Source: Shinella sp. CPCC 101442
GTDB taxonomy: Bacteria > Pseudomonadota > Alphaproteobacteria > Rhizobiales > Rhizobiaceae
NCBI RefSeq assembly: GCF_024704725.1
Contig: NZ_JALIQS010000004.1
Span: 186,001 to 250,000, forward strand
Direction of reading: 5' to 3'
DNA: 64,000 nucleotides
A program made the translations under genes and the position numbers. The notes under the pieces were generated by a model. It had not been told where the DNA came from. It saw only the letters and a program-made list of their open reading frames with translations, and made no database searches. Of the stretch, positions 1 through 9,558 are shown in pieces; the first letter of the stretch is position 1, and each line of letters begins with the position of its first letter.

Positions 1-52
1 GCAGGCGCGGCCAGGGGGCTTCTCCACCATGGTTTCAAAATGGAGAATGACG

Positions 53-568
53 ATGGGACAGGATCCCGCACTACTGACGATGCGCGACGGCTATGTGCTG
101 GAAAAGATGGCGGCTGACTGGCCACCCTTGACGGAAGAATGGCTGACGCTGCTGCGGCGCAAGCTTTCCAGCCGTCGACTGACGGCGGAAGGCGGCATGC
201 CCGCAGATCTCGCGACAATCGATGCGCGCGTGAATTTCCGCTGCGCCAGCGGGCTTTCCGATACCCGCACACTGTGCCTGCCCGGCACCTACGTACCCGG
301 TGGCGCCTTCCTGCCGGTCACGACCTTCTATGGTCTGGCGCTGCTGGGCCTGCGTGAAGGCCAATCCATGGCTTTCGACCGTCCGGAGGGCCGGCGGGAC
401 TGGATCGTGCTGGAAAAGGTGCTGTTTCAGCCGGCCGCTGTCATGGCTGTACCGCCCGAGCCGGAGCGCCCGCGCATCCGGCTTGTTGCCGGCGGTCGCT
501 TCGGGCAGGCTTTCGTCGCCGCCAACGAAAACGGCCCCGGACAAGGTCCAGGGCCGTCCGCTGCCTGA
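53..568 (+). CDS. Rnk-like / GreA-GreB C-terminal domain protein
   Basis: The 171-residue product resembles the short rhizobial proteins annotated as nucleoside diphosphate kinase regulators, which carry the C-terminal FKBP-like domain of GreA/GreB. What I see is an N-terminal helical part with LLRRKLSSRR, then a domain (about residues 65-130) with TRTLCLPG, ALLGLREGQ and VLEKVLFQP, the usual landmarks of that fold. Such proteins are thought to contact RNA polymerase. I chose the ATG at 53 because GGAGA lies 6 bases upstream; an ATG at 29 is in frame but has no ribosome site. The last dozen residues are low-complexity (GPGQGPGPSAA) and are encoded by the terminator hairpin of the convergent gdhA, so they are probably not functional. 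The family call is moderate. Confidence 0.6.
   Translation: MGQDPALLTMRDGYVLEKMAADWPPLTEEWLTLLRRKLSSRRLTAEGGMPADLATIDARVNFRCASGLSDTRTLCLPGTYVPGGAFLPVTTFYGLALLGLREGQSMAFDRPEGRRDWIVLEKVLFQPAAVMAVPPEPERPRIRLVAGGRFGQAFVAANENGPGQGPGPSAA
524..557 (-). terminator. Rho-independent terminator of gdhA, inside the 3' end of the opposing gene
   Basis: Read on the minus strand, ACGGCCC and GGAC arms (531-542) pair with 546-557 around a 3-base loop with one mismatch. A TTTTCGTT tract follows at 530-523. There is no T-run on the plus side, so it serves gdhA. Confidence 0.7.
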
Positions 569-585
569 AAACCGGGCGAAGCCCG

Positions 586-2031
<1,446 letters not shown>

Positions 2032-3177
2032 TCAGATTCCTTGTCCGTACCCGCCCATCAGGCCCGCCGGGCCGGTTTGGGAGAGGCTTTTGGCAAGCGT
2101 CGCCAGAAGATCGGTCTGGGAGATGATACCGATGACGCGGTTCGTCTCGTCGGTGACGACGACGGCATGGATGGTGCCGTCGGTCAGGCGCGGCACGAGG
2201 CCGATCGCCGGATCCGTTGGCTTCGCCGTCGCTGCCGGCGAGACGGGAAGCGCTGCGGCAAGGTCCGTGGCGGCAAGCTCGCGCAGACCGACAGTCCCGA
2301 GAAGACGACCTTCGGCGTCCAGCACCGGCAGGGTGCGGATATCGTGCTCGAGCAGCAGCGCGCGCGCCTCGGCGGCGCTGGCGCCCGCCGTCACCGTCAC
2401 CACGTCACGCGACATGATGTCGGCGCAGGTGAGATCGCCACGCTGGCGCAGCAACGCCTGCATTTCGACCTGCCGCAAGAGCATGTCGAGGTCGGCGCGG
2501 CTGATGTCGAGTGTTTCGTTGAGGCTGGCGATTGCCGTATCGATGTCCTCGGTATTGAAGCCGACGCGCAAGGCGGCCGGTGGATCGGCGGTCTTGTGGG
2601 TGTTGACGGCGGCGACGGCCTGCCTGTGCGGATATTGCCGGCCGGCAAGCCGGTGGAAGACCACGCCGAGCAGGACGAGAATCAGCGAATTGATGCCGAT
2701 CGGCACGATGGGGAACCAGAAGCCGGCGCGAGCGACCGCCGCTCCGCCGATGACAGCCGTCAGCGCGGCCGCTCCGCCCGGCGGATGCAGCGAACGGGTG
2801 AGCGACATGACGAGAATGGCGAGCGCCACGGCAAGGCCGATGGCGATGGCGGGATCCCGCACCAGCGTGGAGACGGTGACGCCGACGAAGGCGGAAATCG
2901 TGTTGCCGCCAACGATCGACCAGGGCTGGGCAAGCGGGCTCGCCGGCACGGCGAAGAGCAGGACGGCGGAGGCGCCGATGGGGGCGACGATCAGCGGCAG
3001 GTGCGGATCCTGGCCCATGAAGAAGCCGCTGACGAGGCCGGTGAGGCAGATGCCGATGAGGGCGCCGAGGCAGCCGATCAGGCGTTCCCTAAGCGTGGCA
3101 CCGGCGAGAATCGGGGAGAAGAGCCGGAACTTGGACAGAATGCCCGTTTTCTGGGCATCGTGTTGAGGTGGGGCCAC
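2032..3177 (-). CDS. HPP-family membrane protein with C-terminal CBS pair
   Basis: The 381-residue protein has an N-terminal HPP domain of about four or five membrane segments (residues 30-180). It includes the family motif LHPPGGAA near 130-137. A tandem CBS module follows (about 245-365), with SRDVVTV and VIGIISQTDLL. HPP proteins are inner-membrane proteins; some have been linked to nitrite transport in cyanobacteria and plastids, but the function of the bacterial CBS fusions is not settled, and the CBS pair suggests gating by a nucleotide. The start used is a GTG with AGGATC upstream. The gene precedes gdhA on the same strand, so a nitrogen-related role is tempting but is only inference from position. 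Confidence 0.85.
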   Translation of the reverse strand: MAPPQHDAQKTGILSKFRLFSPILAGATLRERLIGCLGALIGICLTGLVSGFFMGQDPHLPLIVAPIGASAVLLFAVPASPLAQPWSIVGGNTISAFVGVTVSTLVRDPAIAIGLAVALAILVMSLTRSLHPPGGAAALTAVIGGAAVARAGFWFPIVPIGINSLILVLLGVVFHRLAGRQYPHRQAVAAVNTHKTADPPAALRVGFNTEDIDTAIASLNETLDISRADLDMLLRQVEMQALLRQRGDLTCADIMSRDVVTVTAGASAAEARALLLEHDIRTLPVLDAEGRLLGTVGLRELAATDLAAALPVSPAATAKPTDPAIGLVPRLTDGTIHAVVVTDETNRVIGIISQTDLLATLAKSLSQTGPAGLMGGYGQGI

Positions 3178-3305
3178 GATGATCCTGATCTTGGAAAGGC
3201 AGATGATTATTTTTAAGGCTTATGTGCCCAACAGGTCCGTGACGCAAGGGTGCATCGGGAAGATTCTGTTTTGCCGAAAGCGAAGGGGCGGCTGCATCAG
3301 CCAAC

Positions 3306-3334
3306 AAAAAAGCCCGGCTGGGCCGGGCTTTTTT
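3306..3334. terminator. Bidirectional rho-independent terminator
   Basis: A perfect 8-bp stem AGCCCGGC/GCCGGGCT with a 3-base loop (3311-3329) has six A on its left and six T on its right, so it can terminate either strand. It lies 33 bases past the 3' end of the minus-strand tRNA gene. Confidence 0.85.
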
Positions 3335-3366
3335 GACGACGCTCCTGGTAAATGGAGCGGGGAATT

Positions 3367-3453
3367 TGGTGCCCAGAAGAGGACTCGAACCTCCACACCC
3401 TTTCGAGTACCAGCACCTGAAGCTGGCGCGTCTACCAATTCCGCCATCTGGGC
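3367..3453 (-). tRNA. tRNA-Leu (anticodon CAG)
   Basis: On the minus strand the 87-base sequence folds as a class II tRNA. The acceptor GCCCAGA pairs with TCTGGGC, and a D arm GGCGGAATTGGTAGACGC is present. The anticodon stem CCAGC/GCTGG encloses TTCAGGT with anticodon CAG. A long variable arm with TACTCGAAAGGGTGT and a T arm GGTTCGAGTCC follow. The 3' CCA is encoded (3367-3369). It reads the common leucine codon CUG. A strong terminator follows. Confidence 0.97.
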
Positions 3454-3535
3454 GACGGAGAGCGATGTAGAAGGAGCGCCCGTCGGTGTCAACAGCCTTT
3501 TTGAAGTTTTTGCAACGGCTTGGCGAAAAGCTTGT

Positions 3536-4966
3536 TTATCGGCTTTGTGCCCAGTCGCGGATGCGCTGGAGTCCGGCGGTAAGAAGGCTTGCGGCAGCGG
3601 GCTCGTCGGCGGCTTCCACATAGCAGCGCATTTCCGGCGCATTGCCGGAGGGGCGGAAGTGGATCACGCTTTTGTCCTCCAGCGTTACGCGCAGCCCGTC
3701 GATATCGCTCGTCGTCTGCGGCACGCCGATGGGTGCGAGGAAGGCGGCGAGCGGTTCGGCGCCAGAGCGCAGCTCGGCCATCAGGGCCGCACTCGTTTCG
3801 ACGGGGAAGTTTTCCAACCGGTCGCTTGCGGCAGCCGGCAGAGCGAAGCCGGCAGCGACGATGGAGAGCGGCTTCTCTTTTGCGGCGGCGAGGGCCAGCA
3901 CGGCCAGAATTGGCATCAGGCTGTCGCGCGTCGGCAAGGGGACGAGCGTGTGGCCGTTCACGGCAGAGGGTGTCGCCGTCAGGGTGCCGCCATTCGCCTC
4001 GAAGCCCGCGACGGCCGTTTCGCCGGCCGCGACAGCCTCGTTCATCGCGGCGATCACGAAGGGGGAGCCGACGCGGGTGCGCAGCACGCTGCCGTCCACG
4101 GCCGCCTCTATACCGGAATTGGAGGTGACGGGGGTGGCGATTGCGGTCGCCCCCAGGAAGCGGCAGGCGATGAGGCCTATCAGGTCGCCACGGACAGGCG
4201 TTCCCGTCTCGTCCGCCACGAGCGGCCGGTCTCCGTCGCCATCGGCGGAGACGATGGCGTGCAGGCCGTGCTGCATGGCCCAGCCCTGCAGGAGCGCGAC
4301 GGTCTCCGGCGAGACGGCTTCGGTGTCCACGGGGATGAAGGTTTCCGAACGGCCGAGCGCGACGACGTCGGCGCCGTAATGGGCAAGCACGTCAACGAAC
4401 AGATCACGCGCCACGGTAGAGTGCTGGTAGACCCCGACCCGGAGGCCCGAAAGGCTGGTTTGCGGCAGCAGCGTGCGGTTGCGCGCGCCGTAAAGCGCCA
4501 TCGCCGTCTCATGAAGGTCCTCGGCCGTCTCCTGTGCCGCGTCGAAGATGGTGCCCTCGCTGCGGAGCGCCTCGGCGGCAGCGGTGATTGCCGCCTCGTC
4601 CGCCTTGTCGATCTCGCCGTCCGGCCGGTAGAATTTTATGCCGTTGCGATCGGCGGGAATATGCGAGCCCGTCACCATCAGGCTGGCCGCTTTGCGGGCG
4701 AGGCCGAGCAATGCCAGCGCCGGTGTCGGCAGCGTGCCGCAGTCCCGGGGGGTAAGGCCGGCCCTGCGCAGGGCCGCAATGGCGATTGCCGAAATCGCGG
4801 GGCTGGAGGCCCGGAAGTCACGGCCGACGAGAATTTCGTCACCGGGCCGGGCAATGCCGGCAGCCAGCAGATGGCGGGCAAAGGCGGTGGCATAGAGGGC
4901 GGTCGCCGGGCCTTCCAGATCGACCGAGAGCCCCCTGAGGCCGCTGGTTCCGAATTTCAGGCTCAT
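3536..4966 (-). CDS. Phosphohexomutase (phosphomannomutase/phosphoglucomutase family)
   Basis: This cytoplasmic alpha-D-phosphohexomutase, 476 residues, interconverts hexose 1- and 6-phosphates for sugar-nucleotide and exopolysaccharide supply. The N-terminus FGTSGLRG is the family start. The phosphoserine loop reads VTGSHIPADRNGIKFY, with Ser near residue 101; the usual form is TASHNP, so Ala and Asn are replaced by Gly and Ile. The metal loop DGDGDRP sits near residue 245, and the phosphate-binding RPSGNAPEMRCYVE near the C-terminus. I took the ATG at 4966 (AGAGGTG upstream) rather than an upstream extension with no homologous sequence. Whether mannose, glucose or another hexose is preferred cannot be read from the sequence. 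Confidence 0.88.
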   Translation of the reverse strand: MSLKFGTSGLRGLSVDLEGPATALYATAFARHLLAAGIARPGDEILVGRDFRASSPAISAIAIAALRRAGLTPRDCGTLPTPALALLGLARKAASLMVTGSHIPADRNGIKFYRPDGEIDKADEAAITAAAEALRSEGTIFDAAQETAEDLHETAMALYGARNRTLLPQTSLSGLRVGVYQHSTVARDLFVDVLAHYGADVVALGRSETFIPVDTEAVSPETVALLQGWAMQHGLHAIVSADGDGDRPLVADETGTPVRGDLIGLIACRFLGATAIATPVTSNSGIEAAVDGSVLRTRVGSPFVIAAMNEAVAAGETAVAGFEANGGTLTATPSAVNGHTLVPLPTRDSLMPILAVLALAAAKEKPLSIVAAGFALPAAASDRLENFPVETSAALMAELRSGAEPLAAFLAPIGVPQTTSDIDGLRVTLEDKSVIHFRPSGNAPEMRCYVEAADEPAAASLLTAGLQRIRDWAQSR

Positions 4967-5115
4967 GCAACACCTCTGTCTCTTGCGGATCGGCCGCGCC
5001 GCGATAAATCCCTCTAAAGGGTGCGCGCGCGACCATGAATAAAACAAAATGCGTGAACGTAATGCAAAGCAGGGACGTGACAGGGAGAAATCCCGCAGGA
5101 ACTAGAGAGGATCAC

Positions 5116-5490
5116 ATGTCGAAGATCAGAAATCTCGTGTTCGGTTGCGCAATGGGCATCGCCTCCGCAATCGCGCCCATGGGAGCGGCCCAGGCCGTCC
5201 CGCTTGGTGTACCGGTGCAGACGACAAGCGACGTGCAGAAGGCGCAGGTGGAGTTCTGCGTCGGCTATGGCTGCGAGCGCCCGCGCTACTATCGCCGCCA
5301 TCATCGCCCGTATTACGGCTATGAGCGCCGCTACTACCGTCCGCGCTACGAACGGCCCCGCTACTATGGCGGCGGGCGCAACGCGCATGTGCGCTGGTGC
5401 TCGAACCGGTACCGGACCTATGACCCCTATACCAACCGCTACCATGCCGGCGGTGGCGTCTACCGGATGTGCTACTCGCCCTATCGCTGA
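5116..5490 (+). CDS. BA14K-like secreted protein
   Basis: The 124-residue protein has a signal peptide (residues 1-27, ending GAAQA), then a Tyr/Arg-rich low-complexity middle with repeated RPRYY and RRYY units. A C-terminal segment HVRWCSNRYRTYDPYTNRY follows; this matches the lectin-like BA14K tail seen in many Rhizobiales envelope proteins. Four cysteines in the mature part (CVGYGC, RWC, RMC) suggest disulfides in the periplasm. The start is set by GAGAGG 5 bases upstream of the ATG at 5116. It stands alone, ends in a UUCG-loop terminator, and is divergent from the phosphohexomutase. Its molecular role is not known. Confidence 0.75.
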   Translation: MSKIRNLVFGCAMGIASAIAPMGAAQAVPLGVPVQTTSDVQKAQVEFCVGYGCERPRYYRRHHRPYYGYERRYYRPRYERPRYYGGGRNAHVRWCSNRYRTYDPYTNRYHAGGGVYRMCYSPYR

Positions 5491-5510
5491 TCGCGAGCGG
5501 GTTCGAACGG

Positions 5511-5540
5511 ACGGCGGGCTTCGGCCCGCCGTTTTCGTTT
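5511..5540 (+). terminator. Terminator after BA14K-like gene
   Basis: A 9-bp stem ACGGCGGGC/GCCCGCCGT closed by a TTCG tetraloop is followed by TTTCGTTTC. It begins 20 bases past the stop codon. Confidence 0.85.
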
Positions 5541-5555
5541 CAGGCCCTCTTCATT

Positions 5556-5855
5556 TCAGGCGGGCGTCTGGTCGGCGCGGTCGGTATGGCCAAGGTCGCG
5601 GCCGGGCTCGATGATATCGCGCACCCGCTGCTTCAGTTCCTTCGGTCCCGGAAATCCACCGTCGCGCTTGCGCTCCCAGATCAGCTGATCGTTGACGCGG
5701 ATTTCGAAATTGCCGCCGGTGCCCGGAAGAAGCGCGACTTCGCCGAGCGCGTCGGAAAACGTCGACAGCAGCTCCTGCGCCATCCAGCCCGCGCGCAGCA
5801 GCCAGTTGCACTGGGTGCAATAGAGAATGGAAACACGCGGCTTTTCTGCGGACAT
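5556..5855 (-). CDS. SelT/SelW/SelH (Rdx) family thioredoxin-like protein
   Basis: The 99-residue protein has the Rdx fold signature: a beta strand VSILYCTQCNWLLRA with a CxxC at residues 13-16, then GGNFEIRVNDQLIWERK and a GFPGPKELKQRVRD helix. In bacteria the selenocysteine of the family is replaced by cysteine, as here. A role in thiol redox chemistry is the family expectation, but substrates are unknown. AGGAGG precedes the ATG at 5855; the longer open frame upstream is not supported. It is convergent with the BA14K-like gene. Confidence 0.85.
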   Translation of the reverse strand: MSAEKPRVSILYCTQCNWLLRAGWMAQELLSTFSDALGEVALLPGTGGNFEIRVNDQLIWERKRDGGFPGPKELKQRVRDIIEPGRDLGHTDRADQTPA

Positions 5856-6036
5856 GGCAACCTCCTGATCGATTGCCGAAAGCATACAGCAGTGCGCCTG
5901 CCTTGGCACGCCGCCTGCACGCGGTCACTTCACGGAAATGTCAACTTAATTCATCAAGTTTTGTCGGTGGACATCTTGTCGCAGCCGGTTTCCTGGAGGA
6001 GACGTGGTGCACTGCAACATTCCCATAGGAGCCATC

Positions 6037-6486
6037 ATGACAGAGCTTGCCACCAATCGCCCGCGCCTCATCATCCCCTCGCTCGGCGGCCTTTACTCCA
6101 AGCTGTCGGAAAGTGCGGAAACGATCCTGCGCGTCGCAACCGGACTGCTGCTCGTCACCCATGGTTACGGCAAGATCCTCAACCCCTTCGGCGCCAGCGG
6201 CATGGTCGAAAGCCTCGGCTTCTATCCGGGCGCTCTCTGGTCGCCGCTGCTGGCTGCCACCGAATTCTTCGGCGGTATCCTGATCGCCATCGGCCTCTTC
6301 ACGCGCCCGGCGTCCTTCGCCGCGATGATCGTGCTTGCCGTTACCGTTTACTTCCACGGCATCGTGCAGGGTGAGGGCCTTGGCGGCGCGGAGAAGTCGA
6401 TCCTGTGGACGCTGATCCTGTTCTTCTTCGCCGTGCGCGGCGCCAACAGCCATTCGGTCGACGCCAAGATCGGCCGTCAGTTCTGA
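6037..6486 (+). CDS. DoxX family inner-membrane protein
   Basis: The 149-residue protein shows four predicted membrane helices with the DoxX landmarks: RVATGLLLVTHGYGK near residues 32-46, LLAATEFFGGILIAIGLFTR near 70-90, and a C-terminal ILWTLILFFFAVRG. DoxX relatives range from thiosulfate:quinone oxidoreductase subunits to putative redox-stress membrane proteins; nothing here decides between them. TAGGAG lies 6 bases before the ATG at 6037. It is convergent with and overlaps the receiver-domain gene by 10 bases. Confidence 0.85.
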   Translation: MTELATNRPRLIIPSLGGLYSKLSESAETILRVATGLLLVTHGYGKILNPFGASGMVESLGFYPGALWSPLLAATEFFGGILIAIGLFTRPASFAAMIVLAVTVYFHGIVQGEGLGGAEKSILWTLILFFFAVRGANSHSVDAKIGRQF

Positions 6487-6872
6487 TCTTTCTGCGGCGG
6501 TTGCGGCTTTTGCCGCAGCCGCCCCTCGACGAGCGCCACCAAACTCTCGCCCTCATAGGGTTTTCGCACGATCGGAATGACCTCGAAGCCGACGATGTCC
6601 CCGACATTGATGTCTGCGACCGTCGTGAACAACAGCGGCACACGCGCCTCGATCAGCCGCTCGACACGGGCGGTGATCTGCGTCGCGTCGAGCGGCACGT
6701 CGAGCAGGCACAGATCGATGTCGGCCAGCATGGCCGAATCCCATTGGTCGAGCTGTTCCGGCCGAATCAGCGTTATGCGGCACTCGAGCGCCGACTTGAT
6801 CAGATATTCCGCCTCAAGTGCGATCAGGAATTCGCGTTCGGCGATCAAGATGTGCGGGTTAGACGGTTCCAT
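6477..6872 (-). CDS. Stand-alone, divergent receiver domain
   Basis: The 131-residue single-domain protein looks like a CheY-type receiver: strand HILIAE, then DIDLCLLDVPLD with the likely phospho-acceptor Asp58, a helix with RVERLIEARVPLLFTT, and VRKPYEGE with the conserved Lys near 106. The acidic pair after the first strand is reduced (Glu12 followed by Arg13 rather than two acids), so metal binding and phosphorylation may be weak. There is no output domain and no histidine kinase nearby. GAGGAG 9 bases upstream fixes the start at 6872. It is divergent from the Crp/Fnr gene, with 190 bases between the start codons, so shared control is possible. Confidence 0.7.
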   Translation of the reverse strand: MEPSNPHILIAEREFLIALEAEYLIKSALECRITLIRPEQLDQWDSAMLADIDLCLLDVPLDATQITARVERLIEARVPLLFTTVADINVGDIVGFEVIPIVRKPYEGESLVALVEGRLRQKPQPPQKDQN

Positions 6873-7062
6873 GGCGCCGCACTCCTCTTCCATGCGCAAG
6901 CACCGGAAATCACGGCGCTTCGGGAGGCGGACATTGGGCATCATCCCAAAAAGTGTCATTTAAAAAAGACATAGCGACCGTGCAATGGAACAAGTCCTCA
7001 CGGCTCGCGTTTCAAGAGGCCCGCCGATTTCGGTTTGGCTTGACCTGAGACGTGGAGACATA

Positions 7063-7824
7063 ATGGCGAGCGGTACGGTAGGCCCCCAGCAGAACCGATG
7101 GCGCACGCCCTGCCAGCAATGTCCCCTACGCGGCCTTCCCGATTTTAGAGATTTCACGCCGAAGGAGCTGGATTTCGTTTCGCAGTTCAAGAGCGGCGAG
7201 CTGTCGATCGAACGGGGTGCGACGATCCTCGTCGAGGGCATGCACAGCGCGCATCTCTTCACGGTGCTGTCCGGCTGGGCTTTCCGCTACAAGCTTCTGC
7301 CGGACGGGCGTCGCCAGATCATGAACTATGTGCTGCCGGGTGATCTCATCGGCCTTCAAGGAAGCTTGATGGGCGAGATGGATCATTCCGTCGAGGCGCT
7401 GACGCCGGTGACGCTCTGCGTCTTCGAGCGTTCCAAGCTGGAACGGCTCTTCGAGCGCCATGCTTCGCTTGCCTACGATCTCACCTGGATCGCGGCGGCC
7501 GAGGAGCGCATTCTCGATGAACACCTTTTGAGCATCGGACGGCGCACGGCATTGGAGCGCACGGCCTATCTCTTGTCCTTCATCCACCAGCGGGCGCATC
7601 TGGCGGGCGTGAACGGCGGGCGGCGCGTGATCCCGATTACCCAGCAGCATGTCGCCGACACGCTCGGCCTTTCTCTTGTCCACACCAACAAGACCCTGCG
7701 CAAGCTCGCCGATCGCAAGCTGATGCGCTGGCAGGACAAGGGCTGCGAAATCCTCGATGCCGATGGGCTTCAGACACTCGCCGGCTGGGAAGGGCTGCAG
7801 CGCGGCCCGCGACCCTTCATCTGA
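7063..7824 (+). CDS. Crp/Fnr family transcription factor with N-terminal CxxC
   Basis: The 253-residue protein has a cNMP-binding-like beta barrel (about 45-140) with GATILVEGM and NYVLPGDLIGLQG. A dimerisation helix follows, then a C-terminal winged helix with ITQQHVADTLGLSLVHTNKTL (about 190-215). The N-terminus carries TPCQQCPLRG (Cys17, Cys20), and Cys119 in TLCVFERSKLERLFE falls where FNR has its fourth cluster ligand. This leaves three candidate ligands plus a distal Cys, so an oxygen or redox sensor is possible but not shown; a non-cluster member of the family is the alternative. The start follows GTGGAGAC. It is divergent from the receiver gene and convergent with pyrC. Confidence 0.85.
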   Translation: MASGTVGPQQNRWRTPCQQCPLRGLPDFRDFTPKELDFVSQFKSGELSIERGATILVEGMHSAHLFTVLSGWAFRYKLLPDGRRQIMNYVLPGDLIGLQGSLMGEMDHSVEALTPVTLCVFERSKLERLFERHASLAYDLTWIAAAEERILDEHLLSIGRRTALERTAYLLSFIHQRAHLAGVNGGRRVIPITQQHVADTLGLSLVHTNKTLRKLADRKLMRWQDKGCEILDADGLQTLAGWEGLQRGPRPFI

Positions 7825-7833
7825 CCGGGTGGA

Positions 7834-8874
7834 TTACGCCACATCCCAATGGAGCGGGAACATCGGGTCGAACACCGTCACCGGTCCCGCACCGGTCTCG
7901 ATCTTCGCCGGAAAGGACACAGGCTCCGTCCGCTTGACGAGGCGGATCGTCTCCTCATTGACCGGCAGGCCGTACCAGGCCGGGCCGTTCAGCGAGGCGA
8001 AGGCTTCCAGCCTGTCGAGCGCGCCATCCTCCTCGAAGACATGGGCAAGGCAGCTCATCGTATTGATCGAGGTGTAGATGCCGGCGCAGCCGCAGGCGCA
8101 TTCCTTCAGCGGATCGACATGCGGCGCCGAGTCGGTGCCGAGGAAGAAGCGCTTGTCGCCGGATGTGGCGGCGGCGCGCAGCGCCAGCCGGTGCTCCTCG
8201 CGCTTGGCGACGGGCAGGCAGTAGTAGTGCGGCTTGATGCCGCCGACGAGGATGGCGTTGCGGTTGATGATCAGGTGGTGCGTGGTGATCGAGCCGGCAA
8301 GGTTTTCCTTGGACGCCTTGATATAGTCGATGCCGTTCTTCGTCGTGACGTGTTCCATGGTCACGCGCAGTTCCGGCAGGCGCGTCCGCAAAGGATCCAG
8401 CACCGTTTCGATAAATACGGCCTCGCGGTCGAAGATATCGACCTCAGGCGTCGTGACCTCGCCATGCACGCACAGCGTCAGGCCGATCTTCGCCATGCGC
8501 TCCAGCACCGGCATGGCCTTGTCCATATCGCGCACGCCGCCGTGCGAATTGGTCGTCGCACCCGCCGGGTAGAGTTTGACCGCGCGGATCAGGCCGCTTC
8601 TGAAACCGGATTCCACGTCATCGGGGTTGGTGTGTTCGGTGAGATAGAGCGTCATCAACGGCTCGAACCGGTCGCCCTTCGGCAGGGCGGCGAGAATACG
8701 GTCGCGATAGGCGGCGGCATCGGCGGTGGTCACGACCGGCGGCACGAGGTTCGGCATGATGATTGCGCGGGCGAAGTGGCGGCTGGTGTCGCCGATCACG
8801 CCTTCCAGCATGGCGCCGTCGCGCAGGTGCAGGTGCCAGTCGTCCGGCCGGCGGATGGTGAGGTCTGTGGTCAT
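7834..8874 (-). CDS. pyrC: Dihydroorotase (class II)
   Basis: This enzyme cyclises N-carbamoyl-L-aspartate to dihydroorotate in pyrimidine synthesis. The 346-residue protein has the zinc-binding HLHLRDG (His14, His16), the lysine that becomes carboxylated in [11 protein letters not shown] (Lys100), metal histidines in LCVHGEV and TTHHLI, and the catalytic Asp in LGTDSAPH. The length and motifs match the E. coli-type enzyme. GGGAGA precedes the ATG. It lies 60 bases downstream of frcK on the same strand and may be read through from the fructose operon; the pairing of pyrC with frc genes also occurs, as I recall, in Sinorhizobium. Confidence 0.96.
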   Translation of the reverse strand: MTTDLTIRRPDDWHLHLRDGAMLEGVIGDTSRHFARAIIMPNLVPPVVTTADAAAYRDRILAALPKGDRFEPLMTLYLTEHTNPDDVESGFRSGLIRAVKLYPAGATTNSHGGVRDMDKAMPVLERMAKIGLTLCVHGEVTTPEVDIFDREAVFIETVLDPLRTRLPELRVTMEHVTTKNGIDYIKASKENLAGSITTHHLIINRNAILVGGIKPHYYCLPVAKREEHRLALRAAATSGDKRFFLGTDSAPHVDPLKECACGCAGIYTSINTMSCLAHVFEEDGALDRLEAFASLNGPAWYGLPVNEETIRLVKRTEPVSFPAKIETGAGPVTVFDPMFPLHWDVA

Positions 8875-8934
8875 CTGCTTATCTCCCGCGTTCTGCGGGC
8901 TGCGATAGCATCCGCAGGGCCGGACGACAATTCC

Positions 8935-9558
8935 TCAGAACAGATCGATATGCAGGTCGGCAGGCCGGGAGTTTTCGAGAATCCGTTTTCCGTTCGGCAG
9001 GTCGTTGCCGTAGAGCTTCCAGCCGATCTGGTCATCGGGCAGGGCATAGCCCATCCAGCGCTGGCGCAGCCGCTCCTCCAGAACGGCGTAGGGCGGGCCG
9101 ACGAAGATGGTGAAATCGAAGACGCCGTCGAGCCTGTCCCAGGGCGCATCCTTGAACAGCAGGTAGTTGCCCTCGGCCAGCACGAAGCGTGTTTCCTGCG
9201 AAATGGCGCGGGCGGCATTGATGGCAAGCTCGCGGGAACGGTCGAAGACCGGTACCAGCACCTCGCCCTCGGCGCGCTTCAGCGCCTTCACGATGTCGAC
9301 GAAGCCGCGTCCATCGAAAGATTCGGGCACGCCTTTGCGTGGCAGGAGGCCCCGCTCTGCCAGGATGCCGTTGTCCATGTGGAAGCCGTCCATCGGCAGG
9401 ATTTCGGCGCTCTCGCCACGGGCGAGAAGGCCGTCCTGCAGCGCTTCGGCAAGCGTCGACTTGCCGGCGGCCGGCGGGCCGGCCAGCCCGACGAGGAAGC
9501 GACGCGCGTCTCCCGCGCGCCGCTGGAGTGCATCCACGATGGTGGCGGGCGATATCAT
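8935..9558 (-). CDS. frcK: Fructose kinase of the frc operon (uridine-kinase-like P-loop fold)
   Basis: The 207-residue protein has a Walker A at residues 27-35 (GPPAAGKST), DGFHMDN near 57, and the PRKGVPESFDGRGF segment seen in the uridine kinase/phosphoribulokinase-like family. In Sinorhizobium meliloti the fourth gene of frcBCAK encodes such a protein, assigned as the kinase that traps incoming fructose; the position here is the same. The ATG overlaps the frcA stop by 4 bases, indicating translational coupling. The gene name rests on synteny with that operon; substrate specificity is not visible. Confidence 0.85.
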   Translation of the reverse strand: MISPATIVDALQRRAGDARRFLVGLAGPPAAGKSTLAEALQDGLLARGESAEILPMDGFHMDNGILAERGLLPRKGVPESFDGRGFVDIVKALKRAEGEVLVPVFDRSRELAINAARAISQETRFVLAEGNYLLFKDAPWDRLDGVFDFTIFVGPPYAVLEERLRQRWMGYALPDDQIGWKLYGNDLPNGKRILENSRPADLHIDLF

